From the NCBI GenBank assembly GCA_030637065.1, contig DAOVVQ010000008.1:1-30314 (forward strand): 30,314 nucleotides of DNA, in the 5' to 3' direction. The position numbers and the translations under genes were made by a program. The DNA is from Planctomycetota bacterium (lineage in GTDB: Bacteria > Planctomycetota > Phycisphaerae > Sedimentisphaerales > Anaerohalosphaeraceae). A model generated the notes under the pieces. It was not told where the DNA came from. It saw only the letters and a program-made list of their open reading frames with translations, and did no database searches. This document shows positions 23,706-30,314 of the stretch, in pieces. Numbering within the stretch: position 1 is the first letter of the stretch; every line of letters begins with the position of its first letter.

Positions 23706-24500
23706 ATGGCAAAAAACGATATTGAAATTATTTATGACGGCCCGGACTTTCTTGTGGTCAACAAGCCGACGGGCATCTCCGTTACCGGCGACCGCTCGGG
23801 CTCGGCTGACCTGCTGCCGCTGCTCCAGAAGCAGCTCGGCCTTACCGATAAGCTCCGCCTGGTCCATCGGCTTGACAAACTGACCTCCGGCGCGATGCTC
23901 GTTGCCAAAAACGTCGCCACGCAGAGCAGTTTCTCCAGCCTGTTCGAGAAGAGGGGCATTAAGAAGACTTATCTGGCACTCGTAACCGGTCCGGTGCCGA
24001 GGCCTTCGGGCAAGATCGAACTGCCGCTGTCTCGCAGCAAACGGAATCCGCAGGTCATGCGAATCGATGGCAAACGCGGCAAGGCGGCTGTGACGAACTG
24101 GCGTACATTAGCGGCTTTAGGCAGCCTCAAACTTCTGGCTGTTGAGCCGGTGACGGGCCGAACGCACCAGATCCGCGTGCACATGTCGTCAAGGCGGATG
24201 CCGCTGACTATCGACCCGCTCTACGGATCGACGGCCCCGGTTATGCTCTCGCATTTTAAGGACAGGTACGTTACCAGGCGGACAAGAACCGAAAAACCGC
24301 TCATCGACCGGCTCACGCTTCATGCCTATCAGTTGCAGATACCCGAAGGCGGCGACGGACCGGTGATATTTACCGCCCGGCTGGACAAGAAATTTGCCGC
24401 TGCGATCAAGATGCTCGCCAAGTACAACCCCCGCGGCCACGAAGCCTTCGTAAACCCCGACGACCTGTCGGCAATATTAGCTGCCCAGCCGCTACCTTGA
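23706..24500 (+). CDS. RluA-family 23S rRNA/tRNA pseudouridine synthase
   Basis: A 264-aa enzyme that isomerises uridine to pseudouridine in RNA. The fold opens at IEIIYDGPDFLVVNKPTGISV. The catalytic Asp57 is in HRLDKLTSG and the RluA-type VTGRTHQIRVHM lies in the middle. There is no N-terminal S4 domain, which places it with the RluA/RluC-short group (RsuA and RluB types carry other motifs). The exact target uridines cannot be assigned. ATG 23706 has little SD; GGT lies about 10 nt upstream. It follows the csp gene by 111 bp and converges with gltD across 54 bp. Confidence 0.9.
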   Translation: MAKNDIEIIYDGPDFLVVNKPTGISVTGDRSGSADLLPLLQKQLGLTDKLRLVHRLDKLTSGAMLVAKNVATQSSFSSLFEKRGIKKTYLALVTGPVPRPSGKIELPLSRSKRNPQVMRIDGKRGKAAVTNWRTLAALGSLKLLAVEPVTGRTHQIRVHMSSRRMPLTIDPLYGSTAPVMLSHFKDRYVTRRTRTEKPLIDRLTLHAYQLQIPEGGDGPVIFTARLDKKFAAAIKMLAKYNPRGHEAFVNPDDLSAILAAQPLP

Positions 24501-24554
24501 TCAGGGTGGCCCCGGCGCAGTGGGATTTGGCGGGATAAAAAACAACTCCGCGGA

Positions 24555-25982
24555 TTAAGTGTTGGTTTTCAGCCACTTGTCGATAGCTACCGCAGCCGTT
24601 CGCCCACTGTCGATCGCCCGGACGACGAGGGAGGCGCCGCTGACAGTGTCGCCTGCGGCAAAGACCCACGGCACGTTGGTCTGGTGATTATCTGTCCTCA
24701 GATTGCCGTTTTCCTCGAGTTCTAACCCCAATTCTTTTACCAAACCTTCGTGTGGAACATGGACAAAACCAAGAGCTAAAAGGACCAGATCGACTTCAAT
24801 AGAAAAATCCGTGCCTGACACTTCTTTCATTTTCCATCCTCCTGCTTTTTTTACCCATTCTATCTGGCAGCCATGCAGTTGTTTAACATCAATTCCTACG
24901 CCGCCTGAAAACTTTTTGGTACATATAGACCACTGTCTTTGGCAGCCTTCCTCGTGGGAGGATGATGTTCTCATTATTCGCGGCCACATCGGCCACGGGG
25001 TATCCGGCGGTCGAGTCTCAGGCGGCTTGGGCAGAATTTCCAACTGATATATCTTTTTGGCGCCCTGGCGGCGAGCGGTTCCGACGCAGTCGCTCCCAGT
25101 GTCGCCGCCACCTATTACAGCTACGATCTTATCTTTTGCGTTAATAAGTTTTGATTCGCCTATTATCTCGCCGGAATTGAGCCTGTTTTGCGAGGTTAAA
25201 TAATCCATTGCAAAAAAGATATTTTGATAGCCTCTGCCCGGTATTTTGAGATCGCGAGGCTGGCCCGCTCCCATTGTAAGGCAGATGCAATCAAACATTT
25301 TTTGCAGATAGTGGGCTGAGATATCCTTGCCCGCTTCAACATCGGTTTGAAACTCAACGCCCTCGGCGATTAATTGCTCGATACGCCGGCTGAGGACATG
25401 TTTCTCAAGTTTAAAATCCGGTATGCCATAACGCAGAATTCCACCTATTTTCTTGTCTTTTTCAAAAACGACCACATCGTGTCCTGCGCGGGCCAACTGC
25501 TGAGCAGATGCAAGTCCGGCGGGCCCGGACCCTATGACGGCAATGCGTTTGCCTGTTTTGGTCGAAGGTTTCACTGGCTTGATCCAGCCCTCTTTGAAGC
25601 CGCGTTCGACGATCTGTAACTCAATATGACGAATCAGAACAGGCTGGTCATTAACAGAAAGCGTACAGGCCGCTTCGCACGGTGCCGGGCAAACCCTTCC
25701 TGTAATTTCAGGGAAATTGTTAGTTGAATGAAGCATCCGGCAGGCTTGCTGCCAATGGTTTTTGTACACCAGTTCGTTTATGTCAGGTATGCAATTCTTG
25801 ATCGGGCAGCCTGTGCCGTGACAAAATGGTATGCCACAATCCATACATCTTGCAGCCTGCCGGTGGATTTCATCCGGCGTAAGCGGCAGGTTGAGTTCCG
25901 CAAAATCATGGACTCTCTCTTCTACGGGACGGTGCCCGGGCTCCTGGCGTGAGTATTCGAGAAAACCTTTTATCTGTCCCAT
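24555..25982 (-). CDS. gltD: Glutamate synthase small (beta) subunit
   Basis: A 475-aa NADPH-dependent flavoprotein that feeds electrons to GltB for making glutamate from glutamine and 2-oxoglutarate. N-terminal cysteines Cys46, 49, 54, 59 and 64 (CMDCGIPFC, then TGCPIKNC) and CPAPCEAAC at 98-106 bind the iron-sulfur clusters. The FAD motif GSGPAGLASAQ follows at about 150, NADPH motif VIGGGDTGSD near 290, and the closing FAAGDTVSGASLVV. The start overlaps the gltB stop by 13 nt, with GGAGG 7 nt before ATG 25982, so the genes are coupled. Base composition looks more A/T-rich than gltB. Related reductases use the same layout, but the adjacent gltB settles the role. Confidence 0.95.
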   Translation of the reverse strand: MGQIKGFLEYSRQEPGHRPVEERVHDFAELNLPLTPDEIHRQAARCMDCGIPFCHGTGCPIKNCIPDINELVYKNHWQQACRMLHSTNNFPEITGRVCPAPCEAACTLSVNDQPVLIRHIELQIVERGFKEGWIKPVKPSTKTGKRIAVIGSGPAGLASAQQLARAGHDVVVFEKDKKIGGILRYGIPDFKLEKHVLSRRIEQLIAEGVEFQTDVEAGKDISAHYLQKMFDCICLTMGAGQPRDLKIPGRGYQNIFFAMDYLTSQNRLNSGEIIGESKLINAKDKIVAVIGGGDTGSDCVGTARRQGAKKIYQLEILPKPPETRPPDTPWPMWPRIMRTSSSHEEGCQRQWSICTKKFSGGVGIDVKQLHGCQIEWVKKAGGWKMKEVSGTDFSIEVDLVLLALGFVHVPHEGLVKELGLELEENGNLRTDNHQTNVPWVFAAGDTVSGASLVVRAIDSGRTAAVAIDKWLKTNT

Positions 25983-28900
25983 TGGAATACCTCCTCTGTT
26001 GCAGGCGTGGTTTCAGTGTCTCGATGTTCGGCGGCACGCATTTTCTTCAGAGCCTTGCGGTAATCCAGGGGGATGACCTTGACGAATTTTCCGACCGTGT
26101 CGGGCCAGGCATCCAGAATACGTTTGGCCTGCCGGCTATTGGTCAACTCGTAATGCCGCTTGATCAGCCCGGAGAGCACATCTTTATCTTCCTGCTGCCA
26201 GACGCTTTCCAGCTCCACCAGATCAAGATTGCACAGCGTGTCGAACAACTGCCTCTCGTCAAGAACGTACGCGATCCCCCCGCTCATACCCGCGGCAAAA
26301 TTGCATCCCGTTTTGCCAAGGACGACCACCGTCCCCCCCGTCATGTATTCGCAACCGTGATCGCCGAGGCCTTCGACGACCGTGGTAACGCCGCTGTTGC
26401 GGACGGCGAATCTCTCACCGGCCATCCCGTTGATAAATACTTCGCCGGACGTAGCGCCGTAGAGCAGCGTGTTGCCGACGATAATGTTTTCGTGTGCCAT
26501 AAACGGCGACTTTGGCGGGGTCTCAACGACGATTCGACCGCCGGAAAGGCCCTTGCCGAGATAGTCATTGCTCTCGCCGACAAGATGAAACGTTACGCCA
26601 GGCGCCAAAAACGCTCCGAAGCTCTGCCCCGCCGAACCGGAAAACCTGATTTTCAGCGTCTCATCGGCCAATCCTTTGGGGCCGTGTTTTTTTACTATAC
26701 GGTTACTGAGGATCGCCCCTACCGTGCGGTTGACGTTGCGGATAGGCATCTCGATCGACACTTTCTCCTTGTCATCGATGGCGGGAGCGGCCTTTTCCAG
26801 TATCTGCCAGTCGAGGTTGTCGTCGATCTTATTCGGCTGGGCGCGACTTAGTCGTATCGCGTCCGGGTCGGAGGTATCGGGCTGATAAAGGATAGCGGAA
26901 AAATCCAGACCCTTGGCCTTATAGTGGTCGATGGCCTCCTGCATCTTCAGATTTTCGGTCCTTCCAACCATATCTTCGAATTTCGCAAAGCCAAGCTCCG
27001 CCATGATCTGCCGCACTTCTTCGGCGATAAAGTACATGAACCTCTCGATGTGCTCGGGTTTGCCGGCGAAACGCGATCTAAGCTCCGGGTCCTGCGTCGC
27101 TATTCCAAACACACACGCCCCCTCATGGCATTTGCGAAGGAGCGTACAGCCCAGGGTCACCAGCACCGAGGTCCCAAAACCGAACTGTTCGGCACCAAGG
27201 AGAGCGGCTACGACGACATCTCTGCCCGTTTTTATCTGCCCGTCGGTCTGGACACGGATGCGATTCCGCAGACCGTTCATAACCAGCACCTGCTGGGTCT
27301 CAGCTAAGCCCAATTCCCACGGACAGCCCGTATGCTTGATAGACGAGAGCGGACTTGCGCCCGTGCCGCCGTCATGGCCGCTGATGAGGACCTCGTCGGC
27401 ATTGCCCTTGGCCACGCCGGCGGCAATGGTCCCAACGCCGACTTCGGCGACGAGCTTAACGGAAACCTTAACGCCGGGGTTGCTGCACTTGAGGTCGTAG
27501 ATAAGCTGGGCCAGGTCTTCGATCGAATATATGTCATGGTGCGGAGGAGGCGAGATGAGCGTTACACCCGGCGTCGAATGCCGCATCGTGGCGATCTCTT
27601 CGGTCACCTTATGGCCGGGCAGTTGCCCTCCTTCGCCCGGTTTTGCACCCTGGGCCATTTTGATCTGCAATTCCTTTGCATGGGCCAGATAGTTTATGGT
27701 AACGCCGAATCTGCCGCTGGCGACCTGCTTGATGGCGCAGTTTTTCGAATCGCCGTTGGGCTCGGGCGTATAGCGGCTGGGATTTTCGCCCCCCTCGCCG
27801 GTATTGCTCATCGCACCGATGCGATTCATGGCGATCGCCATGCACTCGTGCGCTTCTTTGCTGATCGAACCGTGGCTCATCGCTCCGGTGCAGAATCTCT
27901 TGACAATATTGTCGGCGCTTTCGACCTGCTCGATGGGTATGGATTCGCCGCCTGCAAACTCGAAAAGCCCCCGCAGCGTGCAGAGCTTTCGCGACTGGTC
28001 GTTTACCACCTCGGCATATTCGTCGTAAACCTTCGCATCGTCATCTCTGACGGCCCGCTGAAGCAGCGTCACCGTCGAAGGATTCCACAGATGCCGAACA
28101 GCGTCATGACGGAATTGGTACTCGCCGCCGAAATCCAGCTCCAGGGCCCCTGCCGGCCTCGGCTCGAATGCCTCCTTGTGCCTGCTGATGGCTTCGCGGG
28201 CGATCTCACCTAAGCCTATGCCGCCGATCCTCGAACTGGCGCCCGTGAAATACTTATCCACAAAGCCGCTATTGAGCCCGATAGCCTCAAAAAGCTGGGC
28301 GCCCGTATAGCTGCGAAGAGTCGATATCCCCATCTTGCTCATCGTCTTGAGAATGCCCTTCTTGACGGCAGCAATATAATTGTCGGCTATTCGCGTTGGC
28401 TCGATAGTGCCGGATATCTGCCCCTGCCGCTGAAGCTCGTTGAGCGATTCGAACGCCATGTACGGGTTGACCGCGTTGGCCCCGAAACCGCACAGCAGGC
28501 AAAAGTGCATAACTTCTCGCGGTTCGCCGCTTTCGACGATCAAACCGGCTTGATTCCTCAATCCGCGATCGAGCAGACCGTGATGGACGGCTGAGGCCGC
28601 CAGAAGCGACGGGATCGGAGCCTTCGTCTCGCCGACATCCCGATCCGAGATGATTATCAGCGAAGCCCCTTCTCTGATCGCCTTTTCCGCATCGTCAACC
28701 AAACGGTCAAGCGCATCCTTGATCGCCCCAGCCACATCGCCAGTGTCAACGGCAAAGACCGAACTAATCGTAGTAACCTTAAAATCGCCCCGCTTAACCG
28801 CGCGGAGCCGTTCTATATCCTCGCTGGTAAGAACCGGATGGGGCAGCTTAAGCTGCCTGCAGTGCCCGGGCGCCTCTTCGAGGACATTACCCTTCCTGCC

Positions 28901-30040
28901 GGTAAACATCATCAGGCTCATCACAAGCCCTTCCCTAAGCGGGTCGATCGGAGGATTCGTAACCTGGGCGAAGAGCTGCTTGAAATAGTTAAACAGCAGC
29001 CTGGGCCTTTCCGAAAGCACCGCAAGCGGCGTATCGTTACCCATAGACCCGACCGGCTCCTGAGCATTTACGGCCATGGGGGCCAGAACCGCACTTAGCT
29101 CTTCGCGCGTGTAGCCGAAGATACGCATCCTTTGCATAATGGTCTCCGGACTGGAGCCGGCGAGCCTGGAGGCGTCAAAGAGCCCGCGAAGTTCGATCCG
29201 ATTCTCCATCAGCCACCTGCGATAAGGCTTCTGACGGGCGACCCTGCCCTTTATCTCGCTGTCGGTAATGATCCGGCCCTCGGTGGTATCGACGAGGAAC
29301 ATGTACCCCGGACGCAACCGCCCTTTCCACCGGATCTTTTCGGGTGGAAACTGCACTACCCCCGCTTCGCTGGCGATGATCGCCACTCCGTCGGTCGTGA
29401 CAAGATAGCGGCAGGGCCTAAGGCCGTTGCGGTCCAGCGTCCCGCCGATGATCCTGCCGTCCGTAAAGACCATCGCAGCCGGCCCATCCCACGGCTCCAT
29501 GATGGAAGAATGATATTCGTAGAAGGCACGTTTGTCCGTACTGATATGATACGCAGGGCCGAAAGCCTCCGGGATCATCATCATCATGGCGTGAGGCATA
29601 CTTCGCCCGGACTGCACCAGAAGCTCGAACATGTTGTCAAAACAGGCCGAATCGCTGCTCTCGGGAGCCAGGACCTCGACTACATCGCTGATGTTGTCGC
29701 CGAATGCACTGCTCTTCATGTGTGTCTGGGACGCCCGCACCCAGTTGCGGTTGCCGCTTAGGGTATTTATCTCGCCATTGTGCGCAATGCAGCGAAACGG
29801 CTGAGCCAGTTGCCAATTCGGAAAAGTATTGGTGCTGTAACGCTGATGAACGATCGCCAAAGCGCTCTTGACGTGTTTATTAGTCAGGTCCGAATAGTAC
29901 GCGAACAACTGCCATGCCATGAACATGCCCTTATAGCAGATCGTCTTGCATGATAGGGTTACGATATAGAAATCTGAAGCCTTGTCCCCTAATTTTTCTC
30001 TAATAAGTCTGTGGGCTCGCTTGCGTGCGAGGAAGAGCTT
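25970..30040 (-). CDS. gltB: Glutamate synthase large (alpha) subunit, 5' end missing
   Basis: The catalytic subunit that hydrolyses glutamine and joins the ammonia to 2-oxoglutarate. About 1356 residues are present of a usual 1500 or so. An ATG at 29926 is internal; the frame keeps matching the family upstream to 30040 (KLFLARKRAHRLIREK, ASDFYIVTLSCKTICYKG). What is missing is the N-terminal part of the glutaminase domain with its Cys1 nucleophile. Visible parts are HQRYSTNTFPNWQLAQPF (amidohydrolase), the central domain, an FMN barrel with ISGHDGGTGASPLSSIKHTG, the 3Fe-4S motif GCTLLRKCHEGACVFGIATQ, and the C-terminal beta-helix. The break coincides with a probable false join at 30013-30040, so the native gene is likely intact. 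Confidence 0.93.
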   Translation of the reverse strand, partial: KLFLARKRAHRLIREKLGDKASDFYIVTLSCKTICYKGMFMAWQLFAYYSDLTNKHVKSALAIVHQRYSTNTFPNWQLAQPFRCIAHNGEINTLSGNRNWVRASQTHMKSSAFGDNISDVVEVLAPESSDSACFDNMFELLVQSGRSMPHAMMMMIPEAFGPAYHISTDKRAFYEYHSSIMEPWDGPAAMVFTDGRIIGGTLDRNGLRPCRYLVTTDGVAIIASEAGVVQFPPEKIRWKGRLRPGYMFLVDTTEGRIITDSEIKGRVARQKPYRRWLMENRIELRGLFDASRLAGSSPETIMQRMRIFGYTREELSAVLAPMAVNAQEPVGSMGNDTPLAVLSERPRLLFNYFKQLFAQVTNPPIDPLREGLVMSLMMFTGRKGNVLEEAPGHCRQLKLPHPVLTSEDIERLRAVKRGDFKVTTISSVFAVDTGDVAGAIKDALDRLVDDAEKAIREGASLIIISDRDVGETKAPIPSLLAASAVHHGLLDRGLRNQAGLIVESGEPREVMHFCLLCGFGANAVNPYMAFESLNELQRQGQISGTIEPTRIADNYIAAVKKGILKTMSKMGISTLRSYTGAQLFEAIGLNSGFVDKYFTGASSRIGGIGLGEIAREAISRHKEAFEPRPAGALELDFGGEYQFRHDAVRHLWNPSTVTLLQRAVRDDDAKVYDEYAEVVNDQSRKLCTLRGLFEFAGGESIPIEQVESADNIVKRFCTGAMSHGSISKEAHECMAIAMNRIGAMSNTGEGGENPSRYTPEPNGDSKNCAIKQVASGRFGVTINYLAHAKELQIKMAQGAKPGEGGQLPGHKVTEEIATMRHSTPGVTLISPPPHHDIYSIEDLAQLIYDLKCSNPGVKVSVKLVAEVGVGTIAAGVAKGNADEVLISGHDGGTGASPLSSIKHTGCPWELGLAETQQVLVMNGLRNRIRVQTDGQIKTGRDVVVAALLGAEQFGFGTSVLVTLGCTLLRKCHEGACVFGIATQDPELRSRFAGKPEHIERFMYFIAEEVRQIMAELGFAKFEDMVGRTENLKMQEAIDHYKAKGLDFSAILYQPDTSDPDAIRLSRAQPNKIDDNLDWQILEKAAPAIDDKEKVSIEMPIRNVNRTVGAILSNRIVKKHGPKGLADETLKIRFSGSAGQSFGAFLAPGVTFHLVGESNDYLGKGLSGGRIVVETPPKSPFMAHENIIVGNTLLYGATSGEVFINGMAGERFAVRNSGVTTVVEGLGDHGCEYMTGGTVVVLGKTGCNFAAGMSGGIAYVLDERQLFDTLCNLDLVELESVWQQEDKDVLSGLIKRHYELTNSRQAKRILDAWPDTVGKFVKVIPLDYRKALKKMRAAEHRDTETTPATEEVFQWDR
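30013..30040. other. Probable assembly junction between two unrelated genomes
   Basis: These 28 bp encode KLFLARKRA of GltB on the minus strand and GLACVRGRA of a molybdopterin oxidoreductase on the plus strand. Left of it only GltB homology continues; right of it only the oxidoreductase does, and the A/T content rises sharply. Confidence 0.7.
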
Positions 30041-30314
30041 ATAGACAAAGAGTATATTCTGACGAAAGACTTAAGTATCCACTACGTCGTGTTGGCGAAC
30101 GTGGAAAAGGAATCTTTGAAAGGATCTCTTGGGAGGAGGCATTGGACGAAATCTCAACAAATATGAAAGAAATTAAGAAAAACTACGGTAATTCAGCAAT
30201 ATTACTCGTTCCAGGGGGAGGTAATCAAGGAATGCTTCACGGTGTCACTCCTCATGGCTTAATGCTCAATCAGTTTGGGGGATATACACGTATGTGGGGT
30301 GCACCTTCATATGA
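30013..30314 (+). CDS. Molybdopterin oxidoreductase fragment (DmsA-like), both ends missing
   Basis: About 100 residues of a DMSO-reductase-family catalytic subunit. It begins at what looks like the last cysteine of the N-terminal 4Fe-4S site (CVRGRAY). It continues through RVYSDERLKYPLRRVGERG and FERISWEEALDEI, then a typical YGNSAILLVPGGGNQG and FGGYTRMWG. The pattern is closest to DmsA/YnfE-type S- or N-oxide reductases, but selenate, tetrathionate or other relatives cannot be ruled out on so short a piece. No start codon or stop is present; a stop codon (30004-30006) lies in frame just upstream. The composition is clearly more A/T-rich than the rest of the window, so it most likely belongs to a different organism. 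Confidence 0.85.

Noticed and set aside
30007..30060. A natural antisense overlap of gltB and a molybdopterin oxidoreductase gene
   Set aside because: Both genes would be cut in essential, conserved parts, and the composition changes at the same spot; an assembly join explains this more simply.

Overview
The window reads as a chromosomal segment of a moderately GC-rich bacterium, most likely a planctomycete of the Phycisphaerae/Sedimentisphaerales kind. That placement is an inference from style: oversized signal peptidases, a secreted Gly/Lys-rich protein behind hflKC, and housekeeping genes scattered in short operons. No marker such as 16S rRNA is present. Nearly all of it is core metabolism and information processing, with no CRISPR array, rRNA, tRNA or intact mobile element seen.

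Layout. 13-2059 (minus): fumarase C and a small membrane-anchored bacterial PH-domain protein. 2060-3090: a repeat-bearing region with a tiny RRM RNA-binding protein flanked by two copies of a 63-bp hairpin repeat. 3091-8532 (plus): a tight four-gene operon of a class I aminotransferase, a GT-C-like membrane protein, a polyprenyl-phosphate-type GT2 glycosyltransferase and alanine racemase. 8533-8805: three stacked hairpins and a strong promoter lying almost on the start codon of the next gene. 8806-10782: a fusion of a gamma-glutamylcyclotransferase (AIG2-like) domain with a large uncharacterised domain that may be a glutamine-synthetase-fold ligase. 10910-11842 (minus): malate dehydrogenase. 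12032-15118 (plus): hflK, hflC, a secreted low-complexity protein and a small lipoprotein. 15168-18752 (minus): holA and gyrA. 18995-19180: a small acidic protein. 19278-22401 (minus): two paralogous, enlarged signal peptidases I. 22841-24500 (plus): HU protein, cold-shock protein and an RluA-family pseudouridine synthase. 24555-30040 (minus): gltD and gltB.

How the genes relate. FumC and Mdh cover adjacent TCA steps but are not in one operon. GltBD and the aminotransferase handle glutamate and amino-group transfer. Alanine racemase supplies D-alanine, and with the two glycosyltransferases gives the 3091-8532 operon a cell-envelope flavour. HflK/HflC, the lipoprotein and the signal peptidases serve the membrane and secretion side. 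HU, the Csp and the RRM protein are small nucleic-acid binders.

The right end needs care. The 5' end of gltB runs into an unrelated, AT-richer molybdopterin-oxidoreductase (DmsA-like) fragment on the opposite strand. The 28 bp at 30013-30040 read sensibly as both genes, the signature expected of a false assembly join at a shared k-mer. The most interesting biology is the cyclotransferase fusion, the zinc-ribbon-bearing signal peptidase pair, and the duplicated G-rich leader (possible G-quadruplex and leader peptide) in front of the cold-shock gene.
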